Assembly: GCA_018713405.1 (NCBI GenBank)
Contig: DVOR01000158.1
Location: forward strand, 1-6,114
Reading direction: 5' to 3'
DNA from: Candidatus Spyradenecus faecavium
Lineage (GTDB): Bacteria; Verrucomicrobiota; Kiritimatiellia; RFP12; DVOR01
DNA length: 6,114 nt
Within the stretch, counting starts at the first letter, position 1. Each line of letters opens with the position of its first letter. Positions 1 to 6,109 of the stretch are shown in pieces. A program made the position numbers and the translations under genes. A model generated the notes under the pieces. That model was given only the letters and a program-made list of their open reading frames with translations. It had not been told where the DNA came from and searched no databases.

Positions 1-958
<958 letters not shown>

Positions 959-964
959 TACACA

Positions 965-984
965 CTTCGCACCAGATTGCGAAG
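965..984 (+). other. Hairpin in the 23S-5S spacer
   Basis: CTTCGCA (965-971) pairs perfectly with TGCGAAG (978-984) around a 6-base loop, directly after the 23S 3' end. Spacer stems of this kind often mark rRNA processing sites, but no specific nuclease site is recognisable. The roughly 70-base spacer holds no tRNA. Confidence 0.45.
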
Positions 985-1028
985 CCCCCCTCGGGGCACG
1001 TCGCACTCCCAGGAACGTTCGATTGCTT

Positions 1029-1145
1029 TCCCGGTGGCCATGGAGAGGACGAAACACCCGTTCCCATCCCGAACACGGAAGTGAAGGGCCTCATCGGCGA
1101 GGGTACTGCGGGGTTCGCCCGTGGGAGAGTAGCACGCCGCCGGGA
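1029..1145 (+). rRNA. 5S ribosomal RNA
   Basis: This is a complete 5S rRNA of about 117 nt. The ends were set by the terminal helix: TCCCGGTGG (1029-1037) pairs with GCCGCCGGGA ending at 1145, with one U-G wobble. Inside are the typical 5S segments: CCGTTCCCATCCCGAACACGG in loop B/C, GAAGTGAAG, and GGGAGAGTAG near the 3' end. It lies about 70 bases after 23S in the usual bacterial order and is followed at once by a terminator, so it is probably the last gene of the rRNA operon. The exact processed ends may differ by one or two bases. Confidence 0.96.
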
Positions 1146-1155
1146 CTTTTCCCCA

Positions 1156-1194
1156 AAGGGGTCGCGAGCATCCGCTCGCGACCCCTTCTTTTTT
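1156..1194 (+). terminator. Intrinsic terminator of the rRNA operon
   Basis: GGGGTCGCGAGC (1158-1169) and GCTCGCGACCCC (1174-1185) form a perfect 12-bp stem with the tetraloop ATCC. It is extended to 14 bp by AA/TT and followed by TTCTTTTTT (1186-1194). It begins about 10 bases after the 5S 3' end, as expected for the end of an rRNA transcript. Confidence 0.95.
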
Positions 1195-1262
1195 ACCCCA
1201 GAGACCGGTTTTTGCGCCCGGCGGTGTCACCTCCGCCGCGTTCCCCCGTAAAACAGAACAAA

Positions 1263-1278
1263 GCGGCCATGAGGCCGC
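1263..1278 (+). other. Small hairpin in the leader of the PspC-domain gene
   Basis: GCGGCC (1263-1268) and GGCCGC (1273-1278) form a perfect 6-bp stem with an ATGA loop, ending five bases before the purine-rich ribosome-binding stretch GAAGGAAGA. No T-run follows, so it is not a terminator. A second inverted repeat, CGGCGG/CCGCCG (1219-1238, 8-base loop), lies upstream. No convincing -35/-10 pair is visible between the rRNA terminator and the gene; TAAAAC at 1249-1254 is the nearest -10-like hexamer. Function unknown. Confidence 0.35.
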
Positions 1279-1300
1279 GAAGCGAAGGAAGACCCTAACG

Positions 1301-2320
1301 ATGGATACCTGGACTTGCCCGCATTGCGGCTTCACCCCCGACACCCAAGACCAAACGCCCAGCGGCGCCTGCCCCAAGTGCGGCGCGCCGATCGCCACGG
1401 AGTCCCCCGCCGAAAAGGCAACTCCCCCCGCGGACGCCACGCCGGGCCAATCCACGGAAGGCACGCCGGAGACGCAGGCAGAACCCTCGCCTGACGCCGA
1501 GGCAACGCCCGAGGCGGAAGCGCCCTCCGAGGCGGGACGCGGCGGCGCTTGGCGCGAACGCCTCGCCGCGCTGCGGGCCCGCCTCGCGGAAACGGCGCGG
1601 GACGGCTGGGAAAAAGCCAAGCCCTGGGTCGATGCGGCAGGCCCTCGCCTGCGCGCGGCCTACGAGACCGCCAAAGCCAAGACACCGGACGGCCTCAAGA
1701 AGGTCGGCGGCTTCCTTGACCGCATCCGCCCCTACTGCCGCCGCTTCTTCCTCTGGTCCCGCTCCTGCCTGCCCCCGATTTTTCTGGATCGCGCACTGCT
1801 GTGCGGGGGCTGCTTCACGCTGGCGCGCGGCATCAGCAGGTTCTTCCATTTTGAGAACAGCAAGCGCCCCAAGTATGACTTCTGGGTCACCGTCATTCTC
1901 CTCCGGGTCGCCTTGTTCTGCACGCCCCTCCTCGTCCTTGAAGCCGTCGCGACCTTTGATTTCAGGGCGCTTTTGCAGATTCAAATCGCCCTGGGGCTTT
2001 ACGGCCTCATCTGCATCATCCTGCCCACCGCCTGCCTGGAGCGGATCCCGCCCCACATCCGCGCCGTCCGCCTGGTCGCCAAGCGCAAAGGCCTCGTCCG
2101 CCTGCCTGGCGAAGGCTGGGTCAGCGGCATCTGCGCAGGCCTCGCCGCCAAATACGACGTCTCCGTCACGCTCATCCGCGTGATTGCCATTGTCGGCCTC
2201 TGCCTCATCCCCGGCTTCGTCTACTTTGCCTACGCCCTCCTGCAGACCTTCCTGCCCGAGGACGGCGAAGACCCCGGCCTGGTCGAGCTCGTCGAACGGG
2301 AACTCGACTCCGCCGACTGA
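1301..2320 (+). CDS. Zinc-ribbon and PspC-domain membrane protein
   Basis: This 339-residue protein has a clear modular layout. Residues 6-27 form a zinc ribbon with two CxxC knuckles (C6/C9 and C24/C27). Residues 31-80 are a low-complexity Pro/Ala/Thr/Glu linker. Residues 84-139 are a charged, probably helical stretch. Hydrophobic segments near 194-217 and 224-246 look membrane-spanning. Residues 264-321 match the PspC family: RLPGEGWVSGICAGLAAKYDV, then a membrane helix at about 290-311 and the typical FLPED end. In E. coli, PspC is an inner-membrane sensor of the phage-shock response; many lineages attach this domain to other modules, so the exact role here is unknown. The zinc ribbon is probably cytoplasmic. 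The ATG has GAAGGAAGA 8 bases upstream. The gene stands alone between the rRNA terminator and its own terminator. A further CxxC (C168/C171) lies before the membrane helices. Confidence 0.88.
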   Translation: MDTWTCPHCGFTPDTQDQTPSGACPKCGAPIATESPAEKATPPADATPGQSTEGTPETQAEPSPDAEATPEAEAPSEAGRGGAWRERLAALRARLAETARDGWEKAKPWVDAAGPRLRAAYETAKAKTPDGLKKVGGFLDRIRPYCRRFFLWSRSCLPPIFLDRALLCGGCFTLARGISRFFHFENSKRPKYDFWVTVILLRVALFCTPLLVLEAVATFDFRALLQIQIALGLYGLICIILPTACLERIPPHIRAVRLVAKRKGLVRLPGEGWVSGICAGLAAKYDVSVTLIRVIAIVGLCLIPGFVYFAYALLQTFLPEDGEDPGLVELVERELDSAD

Positions 2321-2348
2321 AGCCCACTTTTCCCACCATCCCTCCCCC

Positions 2349-2377
2349 GCGCCAAGCCCCCGCTTGGCGCTTTTTTT
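2349..2377 (+). terminator. Intrinsic terminator after the PspC-domain gene
   Basis: GCGCCAAGC (2349-2357) and GCTTGGCGC (2362-2370) form a perfect 9-bp stem with a CCCC loop, followed by seven T (2371-2377). It starts 28 bases after the stop codon, so it should separate this gene from the ABC-F gene downstream. Confidence 0.95.
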
Positions 2378-2422
2378 GTGCCCCCGCGCACCGCCCCCGC
2401 CCCAAACGTCCCCAGTTCCCTC

Positions 2423-2452
2423 TTGACGCTTCCCAAGCTCGATTCCAAATAA
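2423..2452 (+). promoter_or_regulatory. Possible upstream sigma-70-type promoter (weak)
   Basis: TTGACG (2423-2428) is a good -35 match. The only -10-like sequence at a suitable distance is AAATAA (2447-2452, 18-base spacer), which is poor. If used, the transcript would carry the palindrome array and the G-tract in a leader of more than 100 bases. The extended -10 at 2580-2588 is the better candidate. Confidence 0.2.
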
Positions 2453-2467
2453 GTCCACCTTTTTTTG

Positions 2468-2530
2468 CGAAACCCTTAAGGGTTTGCCCCGAAACCCTTA
2501 GGGTTTTGCCTCGGACCCCTTAGGGTTTCG
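2468..2530 (+). repeat. Three palindromes at 22-bp spacing (AAACCCTTAGGGTTT family)
   Basis: The unit CG-AAACCCTT(A)AGGGTTT occurs three times, with CG at 2468, 2490 and 2512, exactly 22 bp apart. The first copy is a perfect 16-bp palindrome (2470-2485). The second is a 15-bp odd palindrome (2492-2506). The third (2514-2528) has a decayed left half (GACCCCT) but an intact AGGGTTT. The array lies in the noncoding DNA before the ABC-F gene, ending about 50 bp upstream of its extended -10. No T-tract follows any copy, so they are not intrinsic terminators. They could be operator sites for a dimeric regulator, since 22 bp is about two helical turns, or a short dispersed repeat. Confidence 0.85.
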
Positions 2531-2549
2531 CGTCGGCCCCCTCGCCCTC

Positions 2550-2577
2550 GGGTGGGGTGGGGCGGGGGTGGGGTGGG
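2550..2577 (+). other. Six-tract G-quadruplex motif upstream of the ABC-F gene
   Basis: Six runs of 3-5 G (2550-2552, 2554-2557, 2559-2562, 2564-2568, 2570-2573, 2575-2577) are separated by single bases. One-base loops are the arrangement known to favour very stable parallel quadruplexes. The motif is on the non-template strand of the ABC-F gene and fills the -35 region of its extended -10 promoter. Formation in the cell is inferred, not shown. Confidence 0.75.
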
Positions 2578-2579
2578 TT

Positions 2580-2588
2580 TGCTATAAT
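2580..2588 (+). promoter_or_regulatory. Extended -10 promoter (TGCTATAAT) for the ABC-F gene
   Basis: TGC followed by a perfect TATAAT (2583-2588) is a consensus extended -10 element, which can work without a -35 box. No -35-like hexamer is present upstream, where the DNA is the G-tract. Transcription would be expected to start about 7 bases after the -10, at or within a base or two of the ATG at 2595, giving a leaderless mRNA. Confidence 0.65.
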
Positions 2589-2594
2589 GGGAGA

Positions 2595-4535
2595 ATGATT
2601 GAGTTTCGTGACGTCAGCGTGAGGTATGGGCCGGAGGCGCTTTTCGAGCATGCCTCCTTCAAGATCAACGCCGGGGAACGCGTGGGCATCGTCGGGCCGA
2701 ACGGCTCGGGCAAGTCCACGCTCTTTAAGCTGATCCTCGGCGAGATGAGCCCTGACGCGGGCGAGGTGTTGCATGAGGGCAGCCCCCGCATCGGCTTCGT
2801 CCGCCAGCACCTGCAGCCGGCCACCCCCGAGCAGACGTTGTTGCAGTATTGCCTGGACGGCATCCCGGGCTTCGAGCGCACCGAGCGCGACATCGCGCGT
2901 CTGGAGGAGGCCCTCGCCACCGAGCGCGACCCCGCGGCGAAGGACCGCCTCCTCCGCGAGCTGGGCGAGGCGCACACCCGCTTCGAGCAGATGGGGGGCT
3001 ACACCCTCGAGGCCCGCGTGAAAGAGTCCCTCGGCGGCCTGGGCTACGCCACGGAAGACTTCGACCGCCCCTTCGCGGCCTTTTCCGGCGGCTGGCGGAT
3101 GCGCGCCGAGCTCTCCCGCGTCCTGGCCTCCAAGCCCGAGCTCCTCCTCCTCGACGAGCCCTCCAACTACCTCGACCTCCCGGCCGTGGAGTGGCTGCAG
3201 CGCTTCCTGCGCGGCTTCGAGGGCACCCTCGCCCTCATCTCGCACGACCGCTACCTCCTCCGCGCCATCACCAAGGTCACCGTCGAGGTCGACGGCGGCA
3301 CCGTCACCCGCTACAACGGCCCGCTGGACTACTACCTCACCGAGCGCGAGACCCGCTACCAGCAGCTCCTCCAGGCCAAGGCCAACCAAGACCGCAAGCG
3401 CGAGCAACTCCAGCGCTTCATCGACCGCTTCCGCGCACAGGCCACCAAGGCCGCCCAGGCGCAGTCCCGCGAAAAGCAGCTCGAGAAGCTCGAGGAGATC
3501 CGCCTTCCCGCGCGCAGCCGCACCGCCGGCGCCCTCCGTCTGCCCAAGGCCCCCCACGCCGGCGCCGAGATCGTCCGTCTGGAGGGCGCCGCCTACACCT
3601 ATCCCGGCGGCACGCACCCCATCTTCAGCGACCTGGACCTGCGCGTGATGAACGGCGACAAGATCGCCATCGTCGGCTACAACGGCATGGGCAAGACCAC
3701 CCTCCTGCGCGTCCTCGCCGGCGTCCGCCAGCCCACCGAGGGCAAGGCCGTCTTCGGCTACCACGTCGTCCCCGGCTACCAGAGCCAAGACCTCGCCGAG
3801 ACGATGGACCCCGATTCCACCGTCTTCGCCGTCGCCAAGGCCGCCGCCGGCGCCCTCCCCGAGAAGGAGCTCCGCAACCGCCTCGGCGGCTTCGGCTTCG
3901 ACGCCGACGACTGCGCCAAGCCCGTCAAGGTCCTCTCCGGCGGCGAGAAGATCCGCCTGGCCTTCCTCCGGCTCTTCCTCAACCCGCCCAACTTCCTCCT
4001 CCTCGACGAGCCCACCACCCACCTCGACCTCGAGGGCCGCGAGCGCCTCCAGCAGGCCGTGCGCGACTACGACGGCACCGTCGTCCTCGTCTCGCACGAC
4101 GTCGAGTTCGTCCGCGGCACCGCCGAGAACATCCTCGAGATTTCCCGCCGCGGCATCCGCCGCTTCCACGGCGGCTACGACTACTACCAGGAGAAGCTCG
4201 CCGCTGAGGCGCCCGCCCCCGAGGAGTCCGCCGCCAAGCCCCAGGAGGCCAAGGTCACCTCCAAGGACCTCCGCCGCCAACGCGCCCAGGAGCGCGCCGT
4301 CAAGGCTCCCGAGATCAAGCGTCTCAAGCGTCGCGTCGCCGACGCCGAGGCCGCCATCGCCAAGCTTGAGGCCGAGCAGACCGCCCTCACCGCTTCCCTC
4401 GGCGACGGTTCGCTCGACGCCCAGGGGCTCGCCGCCGCCGGCAAGCGGCTCCGCGCCATCCAGTTCGACCTCGGCAAGCTCTCCCTGGAGTGGGAGGAGG
4501 CCGCCACGGCCTTGGAGGCTCTCCAGGCCGACTGA
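2595..4535 (+). CDS. ABC-F family ATPase, YheS-like
   Basis: This 646-residue soluble protein has two ABC ATPase domains in tandem and no membrane segments. Domain 1: Walker A GPNGSGKST (34-42), signature SGGWR (164-168), Walker B LLLLDEP with catalytic E188, H-loop H217. Domain 2: Walker A GYNGMGKTT (361-369), signature SGGEK (448-452), E472, H501. The linker (about 245-310) is a charged helical hairpin with FIDRFRAQATKAAQAQSREK, the tRNA-contacting P-site motif region of ABC-F proteins. The C-terminal 555-645 is a coiled coil ending as in E. coli YheS. Family members bind the ribosomal E site and help stalled translation; some others protect against antibiotics, but the architecture here resembles the housekeeping YheS group. 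The post-Walker-B motif of domain 1 is SNYLDL rather than the usual TNHLDL. Start: the GTG at 2568 lies in the G-tract; the ATG at 2595 begins the conserved MIEFRDVSVRYG. No usable Shine-Dalgarno precedes it (GGGAGA abuts the ATG), consistent with a leaderless start. Confidence 0.95.
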   Translation: MIEFRDVSVRYGPEALFEHASFKINAGERVGIVGPNGSGKSTLFKLILGEMSPDAGEVLHEGSPRIGFVRQHLQPATPEQTLLQYCLDGIPGFERTERDIARLEEALATERDPAAKDRLLRELGEAHTRFEQMGGYTLEARVKESLGGLGYATEDFDRPFAAFSGGWRMRAELSRVLASKPELLLLDEPSNYLDLPAVEWLQRFLRGFEGTLALISHDRYLLRAITKVTVEVDGGTVTRYNGPLDYYLTERETRYQQLLQAKANQDRKREQLQRFIDRFRAQATKAAQAQSREKQLEKLEEIRLPARSRTAGALRLPKAPHAGAEIVRLEGAAYTYPGGTHPIFSDLDLRVMNGDKIAIVGYNGMGKTTLLRVLAGVRQPTEGKAVFGYHVVPGYQSQDLAETMDPDSTVFAVAKAAAGALPEKELRNRLGGFGFDADDCAKPVKVLSGGEKIRLAFLRLFLNPPNFLLLDEPTTHLDLEGRERLQQAVRDYDGTVVLVSHDVEFVRGTAENILEISRRGIRRFHGGYDYYQEKLAAEAPAPEESAAKPQEAKVTSKDLRRQRAQERAVKAPEIKRLKRRVADAEAAIAKLEAEQTALTASLGDGSLDAQGLAAAGKRLRAIQFDLGKLSLEWEEAATALEALQAD

Positions 4536-4542
4536 CCCAACG

Positions 4543-4549
4543 AAAGGAG
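4543..4549 (+). promoter_or_regulatory. Shine-Dalgarno site of cdd
   Basis: AAAGGAG lies six bases before the ATG at 4556 and selects that start over in-frame upstream codons overlapping the ABC-F gene. It contrasts with the absence of such a site before the ABC-F gene and proB. Confidence 0.85.
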
Positions 4550-4555
4550 TCTCTC

Positions 4556-4948
4556 ATGGACGTGACTGAACGGGACCGGTTGGTCGAGGCCGCGCGTCAG
4601 GCGGCCACGCGTGCCTATGCGCCTTATTCCCACTTCGCGGTCGGCGCCGCTTTGCTGGGCGAGGATGGCCGCACCTATGTCGGCTGCAACGTCGAGAACG
4701 CGTCCTACGGGCTCTGTCTCTGCGCTGAGCGCAACGCGCTTTTCCATGCCGTGGCCTGCGGGTGTCGTGCCTTCCGCGCGCTTGCCATCGTCGCGCCCAA
4801 GCCGTCCACGCCTTGCGGCGCTTGCCGGCAGGCTCTCGCGGAGTTTTGCGGGCCCACGCTGGAGATCTTCCTCGCCGCCCACGACCCCGCAGTCCCTCCC
4901 ACGCGCACCTTCCTGGCCGACCTCTTCCCCAATCCCTTCACCTGCTGA
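4556..4948 (+). CDS. cdd: Cytidine deaminase
   Basis: This 130-residue protein has the usual length of the small, zinc-dependent, homotetrameric cytidine deaminases. It converts cytidine and deoxycytidine to uridine and deoxyuridine in cytosolic pyrimidine salvage. Visible motifs: AYAPYSHFAVGAAL (20-33), the substrate-binding CNVENASYG (44-52), the catalytic CAERNA (56-61) with zinc ligand C56 and proton-shuttling E58, and PCGACRQ (86-92) with zinc ligands C87 and C90. The C-terminus DLFPNPF corresponds to the LLPxxF tail of the family. It starts 20 bp after the ABC-F stop with no terminator between, so the two genes are probably co-transcribed. Its codons are less strictly C-ending than those of the ABC-F gene. 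No U-tract terminator follows; only a 5-bp stem (4942-4957) overlaps the stop codon. Confidence 0.96.
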   Translation: MDVTERDRLVEAARQAATRAYAPYSHFAVGAALLGEDGRTYVGCNVENASYGLCLCAERNALFHAVACGCRAFRALAIVAPKPSTPCGACRQALAEFCGPTLEIFLAAHDPAVPPTRTFLADLFPNPFTC

Positions 4949-4966
4949 GGAGAGCAGTGGGGGAAC

Positions 4967-5025
4967 CACAAGGGACACAAGGGGAAGGGAAGACGGAAGA
5001 AAAGGGGAAAGGGGGAAGAGAAGGA
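4967..5025 (+). repeat. CACAAGGG direct repeat and purine tract after cdd
   Basis: CACAAGGG occurs at 4967-4974 and 4976-4983, a 9-bp period. It runs into a nearly pure purine stretch, 4979-5025 (47 bases with one pyrimidine, C4994). On the - strand this is a C/T-rich, G-poor run, the composition Rho prefers, and it lies downstream of proB. It could therefore serve Rho-dependent termination of the proB transcript. It could also form triplex DNA. Both are inferences from composition only. Confidence 0.5.
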
Positions 5026-5035
5026 TTGGATGGGT

Positions 5036-5106
5036 GTGGGGCGCTGCCCCACGCCCCGGCAGGGCGAAGTTCGCCCTGCACCCCCGGCACGTCCTGCGGA
5101 CGTGCC
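5036..5106 (+). repeat. Three consecutive hairpins in the cdd-proB intergenic region
   Basis: Three perfect inverted repeats follow one another. GTGGGGC/GCCCCAC (5036-5052) has loop GCT. GCAGGGCG/CGCCCTGC (5059-5079) has loop AAGTT. GGCACGTCC/GGACGTGCC (5086-5106) is a 9-bp stem with loop TGC. None is followed by a T-run on either strand, so they are not ordinary terminators. They look like REP-type intergenic palindromes. No coding region is supported here; long open frames crossing this stretch are compositional. Confidence 0.75.
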
Positions 5107-5132
5107 TTGATGGGACACGGCAGGCGGCGCGG

Positions 5133-5168
5133 TAGGACCAATAGGACAAATAGGACCAATAGGACGGG
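5133..5168 (+). repeat. 9-bp tandem repeat, TAGGACCAA x4
   Basis: Four adjacent 9-bp units: TAGGACCAA, TAGGACAAA, TAGGACCAA and TAGGACGGG (last one diverged). The last unit runs into the next hairpin. It is a minisatellite-like array in noncoding DNA and could vary in copy number between strains. Confidence 0.9.
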
Positions 5169-5325
5169 ACGCCTGCGGCGTCCTGGAGAACGGAGAACGG
5201 AAAACGGAGCGCCCCTGCGGGGCGACAAAGAGGCCTCAGTACAGCGGGTAGCCTGTCGCGCGCTTGCGCGCGTTCTGTTCTCTGTTCTCTCTCCCTTGAG
5301 GGGCGGCAACGCCGCCCCTCAGGGG
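5167..5325 (+). other. Candidate structured RNA / palindromic intergenic element
   Basis: Helices adjoin with almost no gap. GGACGCC/GGCGTCC (5167-5183) has loop TGC. One base later, an 18-bp helix pairs 5185-5202 with 5273-5290, including three G-U pairs. It encloses CGCCCC/GGGGCG (5210-5224, loop TGC) and CGCGCG/CGCGCG (5257-5272, loop CTTG). Two bases after it comes a 15-bp hairpin (5293-5307 with 5311-5325) with loop AAC and one U-G pair. The 18-bp helix comes from a 7-bp tandem repeat (GGAGAAC, 5185-5210) and its inverted copy (GTTCTCT, 5272-5290). All wobbles are G-U in + strand RNA and would be A-C mismatches in - strand RNA. It may be the 3' UTR of the abcF-cdd transcript, a small RNA or a dispersed repeat. 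No promoter or U-tract terminator is seen. Confidence 0.45.
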
Positions 5326-6077
5326 AGGAATCGGGTGCAGGGGACGTCTTCGCCGGCGACGAGGGCGGCCAGGACGCCTTGGCGGGCGCCGTTGGCGATG
5401 ACGGTGGGGATGCCGGCGGCGGAGGCGGATTGGGCCACGCGGAGTTTGGTGTCCATGCCGCCGCGGCCTTGGGAGGTCTTGGTGCGGCGGATCAGCGCCG
5501 AGAGGTCTTGGCCGGGGCGCACCTCGCGCACGAGGGTGGAGGCGGGGTCGCCGGGGTCGCCGTCGCACAGGCCGTCGACCGAGGAGAGGATGACGAGGAG
5601 CTGGGCATGGATGAGCTGGGCGAGGAGGCCGGCGAGCTCGTCGTTGTCCGTGAACATCAGGCCCTCGACCGAGACGGTGTCGTTCTCGTTCACCACCGGC
5701 ACGATGCCGTAGGCGAAGAAGGCCTCGATGCATTGGCGGAGGTTGGCGGCGTGCTCGGTGGAGGAGAGGTCGTGCTTGGTCACCAGCACCTGGCCCACGT
5801 CCATCCCGTCCGCGTCGAAGAGGGTGCGGTAGGTGTCGATCAGGATGGCCTGGCCGACGGCCGAGAGCACTTGGCGCCGGGCCACGCGGTCCACCGTCTT
5901 GGGCAGGGAGACGCGCCCGCGGCCGGCCGCGACGGCGCCGGAGGAGACGATGAGCACCTGGTGCCCCGCGTCGCACAGGGCCGCGACCTCATCGGCCAGC
6001 GCGGCCATCCGCGCGATCCACAGCCGCCCATCCGCGCGGGCGACGACGTTCGATCCGACCTTGACGACGATTCTCAT
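5319..6077 (-). CDS. proB: Glutamate 5-kinase, single-domain
   Basis: This 252-residue cytosolic enzyme phosphorylates L-glutamate with ATP to gamma-glutamyl phosphate, the first step of proline synthesis. It is a full amino-acid-kinase domain: VVKVGSNVV (4-12) with K6, VSSGAVAAG (44-52), VVNENDTVS (128-136) with N130 and D132, TDNDELAGLLAQL (143-155), and the nucleotide-site segment GGMDTKLRVAQSASAAG (206-222) with K211. It ends at CTRFLP, just where the kinase domain ends in the 367-residue E. coli enzyme, so the C-terminal PUA domain is absent; such short forms occur naturally. The TGA stop lies inside the 15-bp palindrome at 5293-5325. The ATG start gives the canonical N-terminus, but the upstream - strand is C/T-rich with no Shine-Dalgarno. 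It is convergent with cdd. proA is not in the window. Confidence 0.95.
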   Translation of the reverse strand: MRIVVKVGSNVVARADGRLWIARMAALADEVAALCDAGHQVLIVSSGAVAAGRGRVSLPKTVDRVARRQVLSAVGQAILIDTYRTLFDADGMDVGQVLVTKHDLSSTEHAANLRQCIEAFFAYGIVPVVNENDTVSVEGLMFTDNDELAGLLAQLIHAQLLVILSSVDGLCDGDPGDPASTLVREVRPGQDLSALIRRTKTSQGRGGMDTKLRVAQSASAAGIPTVIANGARQGVLAALVAGEDVPCTRFLP

Positions 6078-6082
6078 TGGCG

Positions 6083-6109
6083 TGGAAGTTTGGAGGCTTG
6101 GAAGCTTGG
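6083..6109 (+). repeat. 8-bp tandem repeat upstream of proB
   Basis: TGGAAGTT, TGGAGGCT and TGGAAGCT plus a trailing TGG form an 8-bp array six bases before the proB start codon. On the proB-coding strand it reads as a C/T-rich leader containing CCTCC, which is the anti-Shine-Dalgarno sequence itself rather than its complement. The window ends just beyond, so the proB promoter is not visible. Confidence 0.75.

Noticed and set aside
959..1028. tRNA gene in the 23S-5S spacer
   Set aside because: The spacer is about 70 bases and lacks a TTC-arm consensus or an acceptor-stem pairing; only a 7-bp hairpin is present.
1295..2458. 387-codon open frame on the - strand opposite the PspC-domain gene
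   Set aside because: Its composition is that of a mirror of GC-rich codons, it has no recognisable domain, and it crosses the intrinsic terminator.
2568..2594. GTG at 2568 as an alternative ABC-F start
   Set aside because: The extra nine residues come from the G-tract and the promoter, and the family's conserved start is MIEFRDVSVRYG at 2595.
2520..4280. 586-codon open frame on the - strand opposite the ABC-F gene
   Set aside because: It lies wholly antisense to a gene with intact ATPase motifs, its translation is low-complexity Ala/Gly/Leu/Glu, and such frames are expected opposite GC-rich, C-ending codons.
2595..4535. ABC-F gene as an antibiotic-resistance (ARE) determinant linked to the A2059 change
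   Set aside because: The linker and C-terminal coiled coil resemble the housekeeping YheS type, and two-site proximity alone is not evidence of linkage in function.
5293..5325. Intrinsic terminator for proB or cdd
   Set aside because: The stem is strong, but no T-run follows on either strand, so it was listed only as part of the palindromic element.
4762..5712. 316-codon + strand frame spanning cdd, the intergenic repeats and proB antisense
   Set aside because: It overlaps two well-supported genes in the wrong frame or strand and includes the tandem repeats; no domain or start signal supports it.
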